NCBI RefSeq assembly: GCF_023238445.1
Contig: NZ_CP096658.1
Coordinates: 2,852,001-2,916,000 of the forward strand
Source: Halorussus gelatinilyticus
Lineage (GTDB): Archaea; Halobacteriota; Halobacteria; Halobacteriales; Haladaptataceae
Direction of reading: 5' to 3'
Length of the DNA stretch: 64,000 nt
Positions 53,100 to 62,404 of this stretch are shown here, piece after piece; position 1 is the stretch's first letter, and the number at the start of each line of letters is the position of its first letter. Under the pieces are notes generated by a model. The model had not been told where the DNA came from and did not search any database. It saw only the letters and a list, made by a program, of their open reading frames with translations. Position numbers and translations under genes: made by a program.

Positions 53100-53263
53100 A
53101 TCTCGGACGTTCGACTCGTCCGATATAATCCTTGGTGACTATTCTCATTAGCGAGAATCATTTCGGCGTCTCAGACGCTCTCGATGCTGTCAAACGCCGA
53201 ACCAGATTCGACGTCGGACGAGCGTTCGGCAGCCAGCGGAGGCCGCTTTCGCGGTTACCGGCT

Positions 53264-54904
53264 TCACTCTCCGAACTTCTCTCGTTCCTCCTCCCGAAGC
53301 TCTATCCGACGAATCTTCCCGCTGGAGGTCGTCGGCAGTTCGTCGACGTACTCGATTCTGCGCGGGTACTTGTACGGAGCGGTCTGTTCTTTCATGTAGT
53401 CCTGCAACTCGTCGGTCAAGTCGTCGTTCCCGTCGTAGCCGTCCGCGAGGACGACGTAGGCCTTGACGACGTTTCCGCGCTCGTCGTGGGGGCTGGCGAC
53501 CGCCGCGGCCTCCGCGACCGCCTCGTGGCCCACGAGCGCGTCCTCGACCTCGAAGGGACCGATGCGGTAGCCCGACGAGATGATGATGTCGTCGGCCCGC
53601 CCCTCGAAGAAGAAGTAACCGTCCTCGTCCTTTCGGGCGAGGTCGCCGGTCCGGTAGTAGTCGCCGTGGAAGGTCTTTTCGTCCAGTTGGGGCTTCTCGT
53701 AGTAGCCGTCGAAGATGGCCGGGCTCTCGACCGGCACCGCGATTTCGCCGGTCTCGCCCGGTTCGACCGCCTCCTCGTCCTGCGTGTCGAGCAAGGTCAC
53801 GTCGATGCCCGGCACGGGCTTGCCCATGCTGCCGGGCTTCACGTCGATGCCGGGGTAGTTCGTCACGAGCGCGACCGTCTCGGTCTGGCCGTAGCCGTCC
53901 CGCGGCGTCACGCCGAACGCGTCCTCGAACTCCTGAATCGGCTCGCGGTTGAGCGGTTCGCCCGCCGAGACCGCCTCGGTCAGTTCGAGGTCGTAGTCGG
54001 CCAATCTATCGACCTGCGTGAACATCCGGTACTGGGTCGGGACCGCGCAGAGTCGCGTCACGCCCTCCTCGTCCATCAGGTCGAGGAACGTCTCGGCGTC
54101 GAACTCCCCCTCGTAGACGAACTGGGGCGCGCCGGTCGTCAGCGCGACGCCGACGGGACTCCAGAACCACTTCGCCCACCCGGTCCCGGTCGTCGCCCAG
54201 AGCAGTTCGTCGGAGAAGTCGCTGTCCTGCGTGACGCCCCACCAGTAAGGCGCGTTTATCAACTCGAAACAGCGGAGCCAGCGGTGGCGGTGGAGGACGG
54301 GCTTCGGTTGCCCGGTCGTCCCGCTGGTGTAGTTGATGGACATCGGGTCGTCCGCGCCGAGGTCCGGCCCCTCGTGGTCGGCGTCCCGACCCGCCACCAA
54401 CTGCTCGAAGGAGTGCCAGTTCGGGTCCGCGAACTCGTCGCCCCCGGCGTCCAGCACGACGACGCGCGAGAGCGGCGTCTCGTCCAGAATCGGCTCGACC
54501 ATCTCCGTCAGGTCCTCGTGAACGACGACCGTCTCGGCCTCGCAGTCGTTCGCGCGGAACGCGAGGTCCTTGGGCTTGAGCATGGCCGAGCAGGGAACCA
54601 GCAGCGCCCCGCGGGCCAGCGCGCCGACCTGCACGGCGAACGCGTCGGGGTGGCGCGGGAACAGGTGCATCACGCGGTCGCCAGCGCCCACGCCGAGGTC
54701 GGCCAAGGCGTTCGCGAACCGGTTCGCGTCGTCGCGCACGTCGGCGTAGGTTCGCTCGGCCTCGCCGCCCTCCTCGTCGCGGAACCGGACCGCGAGTCGG
54801 TCGCCGAACGAGTCGGCGTGGTCCTCGACCACCGCGGGGATGTTGTACTCGTCGGGAATCGCCCACTCGAAGGTCTCGCGTTCGCGCTCGTAATCGAGAG
54901 ACAT
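53264..54904 (-). CDS. acyl-CoA synthetase (AMP-forming, MACS/acetyl-CoA synthetase-like)
   Basis: 546 aa. ANL-superfamily motifs: INYTSGTTGQPKPVLH (P-loop-like), DGYGQTETVALV, YYRTGDLARKDEDGYFFFEGRADDIIISSGYRIGP (quoted in parts; contains the A8 hinge) and the C-terminal Lys in PTTSSGKIRRIEL. Activates an acyl acid with ATP and CoA. The medium-chain/acetate branch seems closest, but the acid is not known. ATG 54904 is the natural start. Confidence 0.9.
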   Translation of the reverse strand: MSLDYERERETFEWAIPDEYNIPAVVEDHADSFGDRLAVRFRDEEGGEAERTYADVRDDANRFANALADLGVGAGDRVMHLFPRHPDAFAVQVGALARGALLVPCSAMLKPKDLAFRANDCEAETVVVHEDLTEMVEPILDETPLSRVVVLDAGGDEFADPNWHSFEQLVAGRDADHEGPDLGADDPMSINYTSGTTGQPKPVLHRHRWLRCFELINAPYWWGVTQDSDFSDELLWATTGTGWAKWFWSPVGVALTTGAPQFVYEGEFDAETFLDLMDEEGVTRLCAVPTQYRMFTQVDRLADYDLELTEAVSAGEPLNREPIQEFEDAFGVTPRDGYGQTETVALVTNYPGIDVKPGSMGKPVPGIDVTLLDTQDEEAVEPGETGEIAVPVESPAIFDGYYEKPQLDEKTFHGDYYRTGDLARKDEDGYFFFEGRADDIIISSGYRIGPFEVEDALVGHEAVAEAAAVASPHDERGNVVKAYVVLADGYDGNDDLTDELQDYMKEQTAPYKYPRRIEYVDELPTTSSGKIRRIELREEEREKFGE

Positions 54905-55003
54905 AATCGGAGCAATCGGCGGACGACCATTTGGATTTATCGCCGATTCGCTTCGCGCGGGACCCGTCGGAGGGTCGTCCGTCCGACTTCCGCGCCCGCT
55001 GGC

Positions 55004-55183
55004 TCAAACCGCCCGCCCGCGCCGCGAGAGACCGACGAGGAGCGCGCCCGCCGCCAGCAGGAGGACGGCCACGACGAGCAACAGCGAGGTGTATCGGAGC
55101 GCCAGCAGCGAGGGCGCGAACAGGATAATCCCGCCGAAGACGATGAGCGCGGCCCCGCCCCAGAGCTGGGTCTTGTCGTCCAT
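55004..55183 (-). CDS. small two-helix membrane protein (paralogue of 56479-56667)
   Basis: 59 aa: MDDKTQLWGGAALIVFGGII and a second helix LLLVVAVLLLAAGALLVGLS. Shares the QLWGGAALIVFGG pattern with the 56479-56667 protein (QFWAGVALLVVAG), so the two look like diverged copies flanking a lipoprotein gene. Function unknown. Confidence 0.6.
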   Translation of the reverse strand: MDDKTQLWGGAALIVFGGIILFAPSLLALRYTSLLLVVAVLLLAAGALLVGLSRRGRAV

Positions 55184-55208
55184 GCGCGTCGTGGCAACGC
55201 CGATGCAC

Positions 55209-56387
55209 TTAGCTTCGGGTGTCGGTCGCAGTCGTCTTGCCCCTCGTCGTCTCGATCGCCGTCGTCGCCGTCCTGGTCGCTCGCCGCCACTTCTCGGGGT
55301 CGGCCGACAGCGGAACAATTTCGGTCTCGACCGGGACGTTCGGTCGGGCCTCACGGTAGCGCCGGACGACCGCGGTTCCCCGGTCCGGGGGCGACGAGGC
55401 TCGAATTCGCGTCAGCGTGACCGAACTGTAGATCGGATTGATGCCAATCTGCGGGTCGTACTGCCGCACGTCGGCCACCACGCGACCGCCGTCCTGCACG
55501 ACCGACTGCGGCCAGAAGTAGTCGAGTGCGTCGAACGACGACCGGACCGCGAGCAGATACGACCGGTCGAAGTCGGTCGCCCGGACGAACTCCGAGAAGA
55601 CCGACTCCGCGCCGGCGAACGCGCTCGCGGCGTCCGGTTCCGTAATCAGCGCTCCGCCGGGGTCCGGAAGACCGACCGCCTCCTCGCGCAGGTCCCGGCC
55701 GCGGACTCGGACGGACTCGAACTGCGTGTCGTTCGGCGGCGCGAACGTCACGACCGGATGGCGCTCGCGGCCGTCGAACGCGAAATCCGACTCGACAACC
55801 GTGGTCTCCACCCGCGAGGCGTCGGCGGCCGGCACGCGCACGAGGAGCGTCGAGACGCCCGAACCGAACTCCGCCCTGTCTCGGTCCCGGAGGAAGGCGA
55901 CGACGCGAGGCGGCGACGACGCGCGATTCACGAACTCGAAGTCGAGACCGTGCGACGACGATTCGACTTCGGCCTGCACCGCGAGTATCGCGGTCGTCTC
56001 GAAGTCGGTATCGGCGACGAACCGCCGGACGGTTTCGGGGTCTTGCCCGGCGACGTCGCCGGGAACCGACGACGCGTCGAGTCCGTCGGCGTCGCCCTCG
56101 CCGTCGAGGACGTGACCGTAGTACCACGTTCCGGCATCGGCGACGCCCCACCCGAAGACGGGCGCTCGATGGACGAACTCGACCGCGGTGGCGTTCGCAG
56201 TCCGAGTCGCCTCGGTGGTCTCCCCAATGGTCGTCCGCGCGTCGGTCGAGTGACGGGTCGTCCGGGGGGTCGATTTCGTCGTCCGAGTCGTCTGCGTCGT
56301 GGTCTCCTCGCGTCCGGAACACCCGGCGAGCGCGCCGGCGACGCCGAGGAGACCCGTCCGGAGGAGGGCGCGGCGAGAGGGCGGCAT
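55209..56387 (-). CDS. haloarchaeal lipoprotein
   Basis: 392 aa from ATG 56387. Tat/lipobox signal: SRRALLRTGLLGVAGALAGC with Cys23 as the lipid site, then a Thr-rich linker (about 25-65) and a beta-rich soluble domain with no recognised motif. Late features: DFDRSYLLAVRSSFDALDYF and YREARPNVPVETEIVPL. Acts outside the membrane; no substrate can be inferred. It lies between two small paralogous membrane proteins. Confidence 0.7.
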   Translation of the reverse strand: MPPSRRALLRTGLLGVAGALAGCSGREETTTQTTRTTKSTPRTTRHSTDARTTIGETTEATRTANATAVEFVHRAPVFGWGVADAGTWYYGHVLDGEGDADGLDASSVPGDVAGQDPETVRRFVADTDFETTAILAVQAEVESSSHGLDFEFVNRASSPPRVVAFLRDRDRAEFGSGVSTLLVRVPAADASRVETTVVESDFAFDGRERHPVVTFAPPNDTQFESVRVRGRDLREEAVGLPDPGGALITEPDAASAFAGAESVFSEFVRATDFDRSYLLAVRSSFDALDYFWPQSVVQDGGRVVADVRQYDPQIGINPIYSSVTLTRIRASSPPDRGTAVVRRYREARPNVPVETEIVPLSADPEKWRRATRTATTAIETTRGKTTATDTRS

Positions 56388-56478
56388 GTTCGGCGCACTG
56401 TTCAGGAGCGTGAAATCTCTTGTCCTCTCCGTTCGCGTCGGGTTCAGTCGGGTCTGCCGGTCGGGTCGCCGGTTCCGT

Positions 56479-56667
56479 TCAGACGGGCCGCTCGTCGCCC
56501 GCGGTGCCGATGAGGACCGCGCTCCCCGCCAGTCCGAGGACCGCGACCGCACCCGACGCCTGCGAGAAGACGTCGAGACCGCCGACCGCGGTCGCTCCGA
56601 AGAGGAGTGCGCCCGCGACGACGAGTAGCGCCACGCCCGCCCAGAACTGTCGTTCGTTCGTTGCCAT
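56479..56667 (-). CDS. small two-helix membrane protein
   Basis: 62 aa from ATG 56667 (MATNERQFWAGVALLVVAGA). Two hydrophobic helices and the tail GTAGDERPV. Related by eye to the 55004-55183 protein. The frame continues upstream to 57402, but that part is not protein-like. Divergent from the Nudix gene. Confidence 0.6.
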   Translation of the reverse strand: MATNERQFWAGVALLVVAGALLFGATAVGGLDVFSQASGAVAVLGLAGSAVLIGTAGDERPV

Positions 56668-56838
56668 ACGCGCGATTTCGACGGCGTTCGGCTTGGGTCC
56701 ACTCGCGGACATGTTCGGCGCAACCGCGCGAACGCCGCTTAAATCTGCAACGAGGCGCGCCGGTCCCGAGACGGCGACGCCGCTCCGGAACTCACGAAAC
56801 CCAATCGAAAAGTCACCCTGTACCGAATCCACGCACGA

Positions 56839-57372
56839 ATGACGCTTCCCACCGACCTCCCGCGGAGCGAGGAGACCGTCCCGCTCGCGCCCGACGAGTT
56901 CGAGACCGTCCGAGAGAACGTGCGAACGGGCGCGAACCGCTGGGTCGGCGCGCTGGTCCGCGCCGGGAACGGCGGCGTCGTCTTCGTCCGGAATCGGTGG
57001 AGCGACGGCTGGGTCCTCCCCGGCGGTAACGTAGAAGACGGTGAGTCGCTCCGCGAAGCGGTCGTCCGCGAGGTTCGAGAGGAGACCGGTCTCGACGCGA
57101 GCGTCGAGCGAGCGCTGGAAGTGGTCGAGCAGACGTTCGTCGCCGACGAGTCGGTCGAGTCCGAGGAGTCTGCCGACTCGGCAGCGCTCGACGAGGCGAC
57201 TGCTACCCGTCCCACCGTTTCGGGCGAGTTCGTCGTCTTCGAGGCGCGGGCCGACGACCCCGAACTCGGCGACGACCTCGGGCGCGACGCCGACGAGATA
57301 GCCGACGCCGCGTGGTTCGACGCGGTGCCCGACGAGTGCGAACATCGGGCGCTCGTGGCACGACACCGGTGA
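56839..57372 (+). CDS. Nudix hydrolase
   Basis: 177 aa. Nudix box GGNVEDGESLREAVVREVREETGL (quoted in parts: GGNVEDGESLREA, then VVREVREETGL), which satisfies G-x5-E-x7-R-E-x2-E-E-x-G; the REVREETG stretch binds Mg2+. Hydrolyses nucleoside diphosphates linked to other moieties. An acidic insert (SVESEESADSAALDEA) precedes the last strands. Cytosolic. Confidence 0.85.
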   Translation: MTLPTDLPRSEETVPLAPDEFETVRENVRTGANRWVGALVRAGNGGVVFVRNRWSDGWVLPGGNVEDGESLREAVVREVREETGLDASVERALEVVEQTFVADESVESEESADSAALDEATATRPTVSGEFVVFEARADDPELGDDLGRDADEIADAAWFDAVPDECEHRALVARHR

Positions 57373-57423
57373 CGCCGTGCCCTGACCCGAAAGCAACGTC
57401 ACGCCGGAGGCGACGACACGTCT

Positions 57424-57624
57424 TCAGCGACCGTCGTCCAACTCCTCTGCCTGCTGCCGAACCTCGTCGAGCGCGCGCTCCTGCTGGTCGCGGCTGAACC
57501 CGCCGGACTCGGCGTGTCGGCCGCCGTACTGCCACGACGGAATCGCGTCCCAGACCGTCCCGTCCGTCGAACCGTCACCGGACGACCCGCGGGACCGGAG
57601 CCAGCCGAGCAGTCGTGCGAACAT
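57424..57624 (-). CDS. small charged protein
   Basis: 66 aa from ATG 57624 (MFARLLGWLRSRGSSGDGST...); a GTG eight codons upstream is an alternative. The C-terminal half is a charged helix RDQQERALDEVRQQAEELDD. No membrane segment. Conserved-looking but unassigned; convergent with the Nudix gene. Confidence 0.45.
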   Translation of the reverse strand: MFARLLGWLRSRGSSGDGSTDGTVWDAIPSWQYGGRHAESGGFSRDQQERALDEVRQQAEELDDGR

Positions 57625-57705
57625 GCGCTCACGTTCGGATTCCAACACGATAACCGTTCGTCTCGCTCGACCGCGGACTTCAGTTCGGCTCCCGCGACCG
57701 TGCGA

Positions 57706-58248
57706 TCACCGCTTCTCAGCGACGAATTCCGGCAGGCGTTCGTCGTATCCCGCTTCTCGGGCCCGCGCGACGAGCGACCGAATCGTCTCGTTCTTCGCGT
57801 CCGCGTACGCGCCGACGTCGTCGGGATGCTCGGCGACCGCCGCGCGCTTGGCGGCTTCGTACTCGGCGCGCGTCTCGTGGTCGTCTCGCAGGAATTCGCG
57901 GAAGATCAACTGCTCGCGCCACGTCTCGGCGCTCCGCGGTTGGAGGTGGACGACGACCGACTCCGCGCCGGAGTCGGTCCGCGAGCAGACTATCCAGTCG
58001 GGGTCGTCGCGCTGGAGGTCGTACTCCTCGGGACCAGCGCGTCCGCGACGCCGCGCGCCGCGTCGTAGTCCTCGAAGACCCCCAGCACGTCCACGACGGG
58101 CTTTGCCGGGAGCCCTTCGACCGCGGTGCTTCCGACGTGGAAGACGCCCAGCAACCCCGCTCCGGCGGCTTCCCGGATTCGGTCGCGTACATGCACGAAC
58201 CGCTACGCGCCACGCCGGGTCGTCGGCCACGAGGTGGAGTCCGGACAC
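57706..58248 (-). pseudogene. GrpB-family gene broken by two frameshifts
   Basis: Three pieces in two frames make one GrpB/UPF0157 protein. Piece 1 (from GTG 58248): VSGLHLVADDPAWRVA. Piece 2, other frame: FVHVRDRIREAAG...GVFHVGSTAVEGLPAKPVVDV...ADALV. Piece 3, back in the first frame: PEEYDLQRDDPDWIVC...YEAAKRAAVAEHPDD...EFVAEKR. The shifts are near 58197-58206 (one extra base) and 58029-58034 (one missing base). GrpB proteins are nucleotidyltransferase-fold proteins of unknown role. Coding quality is otherwise good. 58249-58430, up to the P450 stop, has nothing recognisable. Confidence 0.65.
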
Positions 58249-58430
58249 ATTACCTCTAGCCGAGACGCGCAGGAGAGTCTTGTCCCGCAGAAGTCGCCGA
58301 CCGCGATTCTCCTCGCCGAGCGGCGCGTACTCGAACCACTCCGCTCGGACCGTCTCCCCGCGCGACCTCGGAAGATGGCATCGACGTGTGCCAGGCCCCA
58401 ATTCGTATACAGTGAACAGACTGCCAGTAG

Positions 58431-59615
58431 CTAAGCGACTGTCACCGGCAGTGTGGAAGGGCCGGACAGGAGCATGCTCCCGGTCGGTTCGACGCGGTCG
58501 TCGTGCACGGTGACGTCCTCGAACCGGTCGAGGAACACGTCGAGCGCGGTTGTCGTGACGAGACGGGCGAGCGCCGCCCCGAGGCAGTAGTGGGTCCCGT
58601 GCCCGAACGCGACGTGGTGAGTCGGTCGCCGACCGAGGTCGAACCGGCCAGGAACGTCGAAGACTGCCGGGTCCCGGTTCGCCGCGGCGAACCAGACACA
58701 GAGCTTATCACCCTGTTCCACCGTCACGCCACCGACGTCCGCTTCGGCCACGGCGTATCGACTCGCTGCCTGCACGGGAGAGCGGTACCGGAGCGTCTCT
58801 TCGACAGCGGCCCCTACCGCGTCCGCGTCAGACCGGACCGCGTCGAAGACGTCCGCCTCGGCGATCGACCAGACGGCGTTGTCGATGAGATGCGTCGTCG
58901 AGAGCCCGCCGAGCAGAACGACGCTCAACAGGTTCCGTCGGTCGGCCAGTGAGAGACCGTCTGCGTTCGCGACGGCCGTCGGTAGACCAGCCCGAGAGCG
59001 TTCACCGTTATCGGTAATCATGGCTTCCAGATAGTCGAGAAGCGACGATCGCCGTGTCTCAGCGTCTTCCACGTCGAAAGAAGCAGTCATCGAGAACTTC
59101 GTCCATTCGAGAAGCGCGTCCCGATCCGACGACGGGATGTCGAGCAGTTCCGCCAGTGCCGCGACCGTCAGCGGATAAGAAAACGTCGGGACGAGGTCGA
59201 ACGTAGTATTTCCCCTGGCAGCGGCGCTCTCGAGGGCGTCGTCGAGCAATGCGTCGGCCCGACGCTCGACGAACGGGCGGAGTTCAGTGAGCTCGGAGGG
59301 TTTGAACCAGTCGTCGACGATGGACCGAAGTCGGTCGTGACGGGGCGGGTCCGCGTGGAGCATCGAGTCACGGAGGAGCGACCGGCCGTCCGGTTCGACG
59401 AAGTCGGGATTGCTGTCCGTCCGTGACGAGAATCGTTCGTGGTCGCTCGCGATCCGCCGCACGGCCTCGTATCCGAAGGCGTCCCAGCAGCCACGCGCGT
59501 CGTCCCATCGGACCGGCGCCTGCTCATGCATCCGGGCGTAGAAGTTCCCCGGCCGGATCTGGTCGTTCGGGTCCGACAGTTCCGGCGGGAACGCGTCTAA
59601 CGGCGTGGTAGCCAT
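58431..59615 (-). CDS. cytochrome P450
   Basis: 394 aa, bacterial-type soluble P450. Heme loop FGHGTHYCLGAALARL with the Cys ligand at about residue 344, ExxR in EETLRYRSP, I-helix LLGGLSTTHLIDN with the acid/alcohol pair shifted to STT, and the C-helix HADPPRHDRLRSIV. No ferredoxin or reductase is encoded nearby, so it depends on partners elsewhere. Substrate unknown. Flanked by a broken GrpB gene and a 679-bp gap. Confidence 0.9.
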   Translation of the reverse strand: MATTPLDAFPPELSDPNDQIRPGNFYARMHEQAPVRWDDARGCWDAFGYEAVRRIASDHERFSSRTDSNPDFVEPDGRSLLRDSMLHADPPRHDRLRSIVDDWFKPSELTELRPFVERRADALLDDALESAAARGNTTFDLVPTFSYPLTVAALAELLDIPSSDRDALLEWTKFSMTASFDVEDAETRRSSLLDYLEAMITDNGERSRAGLPTAVANADGLSLADRRNLLSVVLLGGLSTTHLIDNAVWSIAEADVFDAVRSDADAVGAAVEETLRYRSPVQAASRYAVAEADVGGVTVEQGDKLCVWFAAANRDPAVFDVPGRFDLGRRPTHHVAFGHGTHYCLGAALARLVTTTALDVFLDRFEDVTVHDDRVEPTGSMLLSGPSTLPVTVA

Positions 59616-60294
59616 TGCGGACGAATCACTATCTCACGTAGCAAAAGCCTTCGTATTCTATCATTTCGCCACGGTAAACTCGGCGTACAGTAGCCGGGAT
59701 CAACAACAGGACCGTGCCGACTGCATCCACTGGATGTAGCGATTCGGAACGGGACTGCAACGGTACTGGACTGCAATCAGATGATGTTACAGTAGATCGA
59801 CGATTGACACTCCGCTCCAGTATGTCGCGGCCCAATTCAGTATAGCGGAAAGCAGTTTATGAGTTGCGTCTGAGACGCCCTTAGTGTTATGATTTTTACT
59901 TATATTCTAACGTATGTATATTCGCTCCCCGAAGATCGACGGCTCAGCCTGTCGAACTCGGGACGCTCGGAGACCGTCCTCGTTCCTTCGGATGGCGATT
60001 TACGCTCACGCTGCTTCTCGGCCGGTTCGTTGAGCGCCCGTCGTCACGGGGAACGATGGGAGTCACGCTTGGAGGTCCCCGGCGACGTCCGACACGGTTC
60101 GTCAGCGGTACGTAGCCGAGTCGTACTTCCCTCTCAACCTGGCCGGTCGTCCGTGTCCTCGGGTGAGACGAACTTCGACGCCACATCGAGATACGGACGC
60201 GAGTCGGCCGTCGGTACCCGTCGTCGATGATTTAGCGAAGTTGCGCCTGAAAGCAGATTTACTACAGAAGCGTAACACTTCGTGCCAAGAAACG
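59616..60294. other. 679-bp gap with short repeats, no convincing gene
   Basis: Between the P450 start and the pilin gene. Lower GC than most of the window (59860-59920 especially). Seen: two GACTGCAA copies (59752-59761 and about 59770-59779), the palindrome CATCCA-C-TGGATG (59724-59736), and AT-rich stretches. A 113-aa open frame at 59889-60230 is Ser/Arg-rich and not protein-like after its first 13 residues. The pilin promoter may be AGATTTACTA near 60254. Confidence 0.45.
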
Positions 60295-61462
60295 ATGAAA
60301 CTCGGGAATCGATCTCTCAGTCCGGTGGTCGGGGTCGCACTGTTAGTCGTCGTGGTTGTCGCGCTCGCGGTGGTCCTGTTGGGGCGGTCAGCGGCGTCCG
60401 GTTGTCCGGGACCGCACCGCAAGCCGCGACGACCGTCGGGTTCGAGGCGACGTTCGACCAACAGACCGGGACGACCGACCAGTACATGCTCCTGCACCAC
60501 GAGGACGGCGAGACCCTCGACTCACAGAACCTGAAGGTCGTCGTCCGCGCCGGCGACGAGCGAGTCGTGAACCCCGAGGTCGAGACCAGTGGGGACCTCT
60601 CGGGCGGCGGCGCGACGAAGTTCAACCTCACCGACGCCGACCTCTGCTCGTCGAACGCCGACGAAGCGACCGTGGACGTCTACCACAAACCGACCGGGAA
60701 ACCCATCGCCGAGGAGACCGTCCGCATCGTGCGAAACGCCTCCTTCGACGTGGTAGACAACGCAGTCAAGTCCGACACTCCCTACGAGGCGACGGTGACG
60801 ATTCCGGGGAGCGGGTACGCGACGCTCGAAAGCCACACCGGGACCGACTACTACCTCTATCGGCCCATCGAGTCGCGCATCGTCGTCGCGGGACCCGACA
60901 CTGCACGCACCCTGACGCCGTTCCCCGACGGCGACCCCGACGACTCGCTCACCGACACCACCGCCGACGACGTGAACAACCCGGTCTACTCGTTCCCGAT
61001 AACCTACGAGACCGACCGCATCCCCAGGGGGCAAGCGTCACCGTCGAGATGAAGTCCTACGTCTTCGACGGCGACACCTCGAAGATTATCGGCGAAGGCT
61101 CGACGCGCTCGTACTCGGGTACTCGGTACGAGGAGGCCCACGTCCCCCTGGACAATCCCAAACGCGTCGTCGACAGTAGCGACCCGAGCGAGGAGAACGT
61201 CGAGATTCTCCGCGACGGCGACGCCGTTCCGACGTGGGGTCGGTCGAGTCCCCATCAGGACGACTTGCAGGCCCTCCTCCAGCACAGGATCGACGCGAAC
61301 GGAAACCTCGACCTCTCGGACAACGAGTTCGTCGCCGTCTACGAACTGAACGAGCAGTCCACCAGCGGCGATTTCAACGACGCGGTGGCAATCATCGAAC
61401 TCGACCCGATTCCGACCTACGAGGAGACCGACGAGGGACACACGCTCGCCTGCGGGAACTGA
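60295..61462 (+). pseudogene. archaeal type IV pilin-like gene with two 1-nt frameshifts
   Basis: About 390 aa if repaired. The start MKLGNRSLSPVVGVALLVVV is the archaeal pilin N-domain (DUF1628): class III signal followed by the hydrophobic helix, normally cut by PibD and assembled into surface pili. Frame 1 continues to LAVVLLG; frame 2 carries AVSGVRLSGTAPQAATTVGF to TDRIP; frame 3 carries GASVTVEMKSYVFDGD to the stop at 61462. The joins lie at the G4 run 60381-60384 and the C4 run 61022-61025, each fixed by one extra base. So sequencing indel or real inactivation. Confidence 0.7.
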
Positions 61463-61924
61463 GTTCGGCCACCGTCGTTTCGCCGGGAGCGTCGTGCCGA
61501 CTGAAATCGAGCGACCGCATCCCCCGACCAACGTGTCTGAATCCCGATTACTCTATCGACAACGCCAGGGAAACAGTGAGTGAACGGGCGACGAAATGAC
61601 AATTTTCCATCTTCACTGCAAGCCCGTCTTCGGGGCGCAACCCCAGAGGGGTCGCCGGCCGGAGAACGCCTTCGAAAAACGCGACTATTTTGTCACTGTT
61701 ATTCGCGGAAACGGAATCGAGATTCCGACTCGGAAACTGGTGAGAGAGGCGACGGGACACGCCTAATTAGAGATACGAGTGTGGTACTGCATCCCTGGCT
61801 TGACAGTCATAGATTCACAAATAACTTGGTTTCACCGCGATTAGAGCGGCCTATTTTCGTGAATAAGGTTGTTTATTCTGGAGTCTGGGTTACTTTGAAG
61901 ATGGTGGGGTGAGTCGCCCCGAAC
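61463..61924. other. gap with hairpins upstream of the DUF5805 gene
   Basis: 462 bp without a gene. Two small stems lie at about 61625-61655 (GCCC-GTCTTC-GGGGC; ACCCC-AGA-GGGGT). Further on, ATTCAC (about 61812) and GTGAAT (about 61860) are inverted around CCGC-GATTAGA-GCGG. TATA-like GTTTATTC at about 61871-61878 may drive the DUF5805 gene, about 50 bp downstream. Confidence 0.45.
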
Positions 61925-62404
61925 ATGGCCAGCGAGGAGAACGTCGATACGACTCGCAAATCCGTCAAGACGTTCGTGCCAGCGTATCAGAAAGACGAGT
62001 GGAAACGACACGCCGACGAACTCGACATGAGCCAGAGCGAGTTCGTCCGGACGATGGTGCAGGCGGGGCGGCGCGACTTCGAGATCGAGTCGGTCGAGGC
62101 GTCGTCCGTAGACACCGACCCCGAGAGCGCCGACGCCGACGACGCTCCCGACTCGACGGGTGAGAACGCTGCCGATTCACCCGACACCGCCGATTCGACC
62201 GGCGGCGACGACTTGGACGAACACGTCCTCTCGGTCCTCTCAACCTCGGACCACCTCTCGTGGGACGAGCTACTGGACGAACTCACCAACAGCATCGAGG
62301 ACAGACTGGAGGAGACGCTCCAGCGACTCCAGCGAGACAACTGCGTCCAGTACAGCGGTCGTCGCGGTGGCTACACGCTCGTCGCGGGGAACGATGGCGA
62401 CTGA
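61925..62404 (+). CDS. DUF5805-type DNA-binding partner of the recombinase
   Basis: 159 aa. N-terminal helical region KSVKTFVPAYQKDEWKRHAD followed by ELDMSQSEFVRTMVQAGRRDF, like a ribbon-helix-helix domain; a disordered Asp/Ser/Thr linker (about 60-100); and a C-terminal winged-helix-like part (LSTSDHLSWDELLDELTNSI ... YSGRRGGYTL). Its 3' end overlaps the integrase start by 11 bp. The pair is probably translated as a unit; the protein may aid or regulate recombination. Confidence 0.7.
   Translation: MASEENVDTTRKSVKTFVPAYQKDEWKRHADELDMSQSEFVRTMVQAGRRDFEIESVEASSVDTDPESADADDAPDSTGENAADSPDTADSTGGDDLDEHVLSVLSTSDHLSWDELLDELTNSIEDRLEETLQRLQRDNCVQYSGRRGGYTLVAGNDGD

Noticed and set aside
58249-58430. 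Extension of the GrpB frame upstream
   Set aside because: Residues are Arg-rich and not GrpB-like; GTG 58248 gives the family N-terminus.
59889-60230. 113-aa open frame before the pilin gene
   Set aside because: Begins with a hydrophobic stretch but continues as Ser/Arg-rich sequence without structure or motif.
60295-61462. Programmed ribosomal frameshifting in the pilin gene
   Set aside because: Two separate shifts without slippery heptamers or a following pseudoknot; homopolymer indels explain both more simply.
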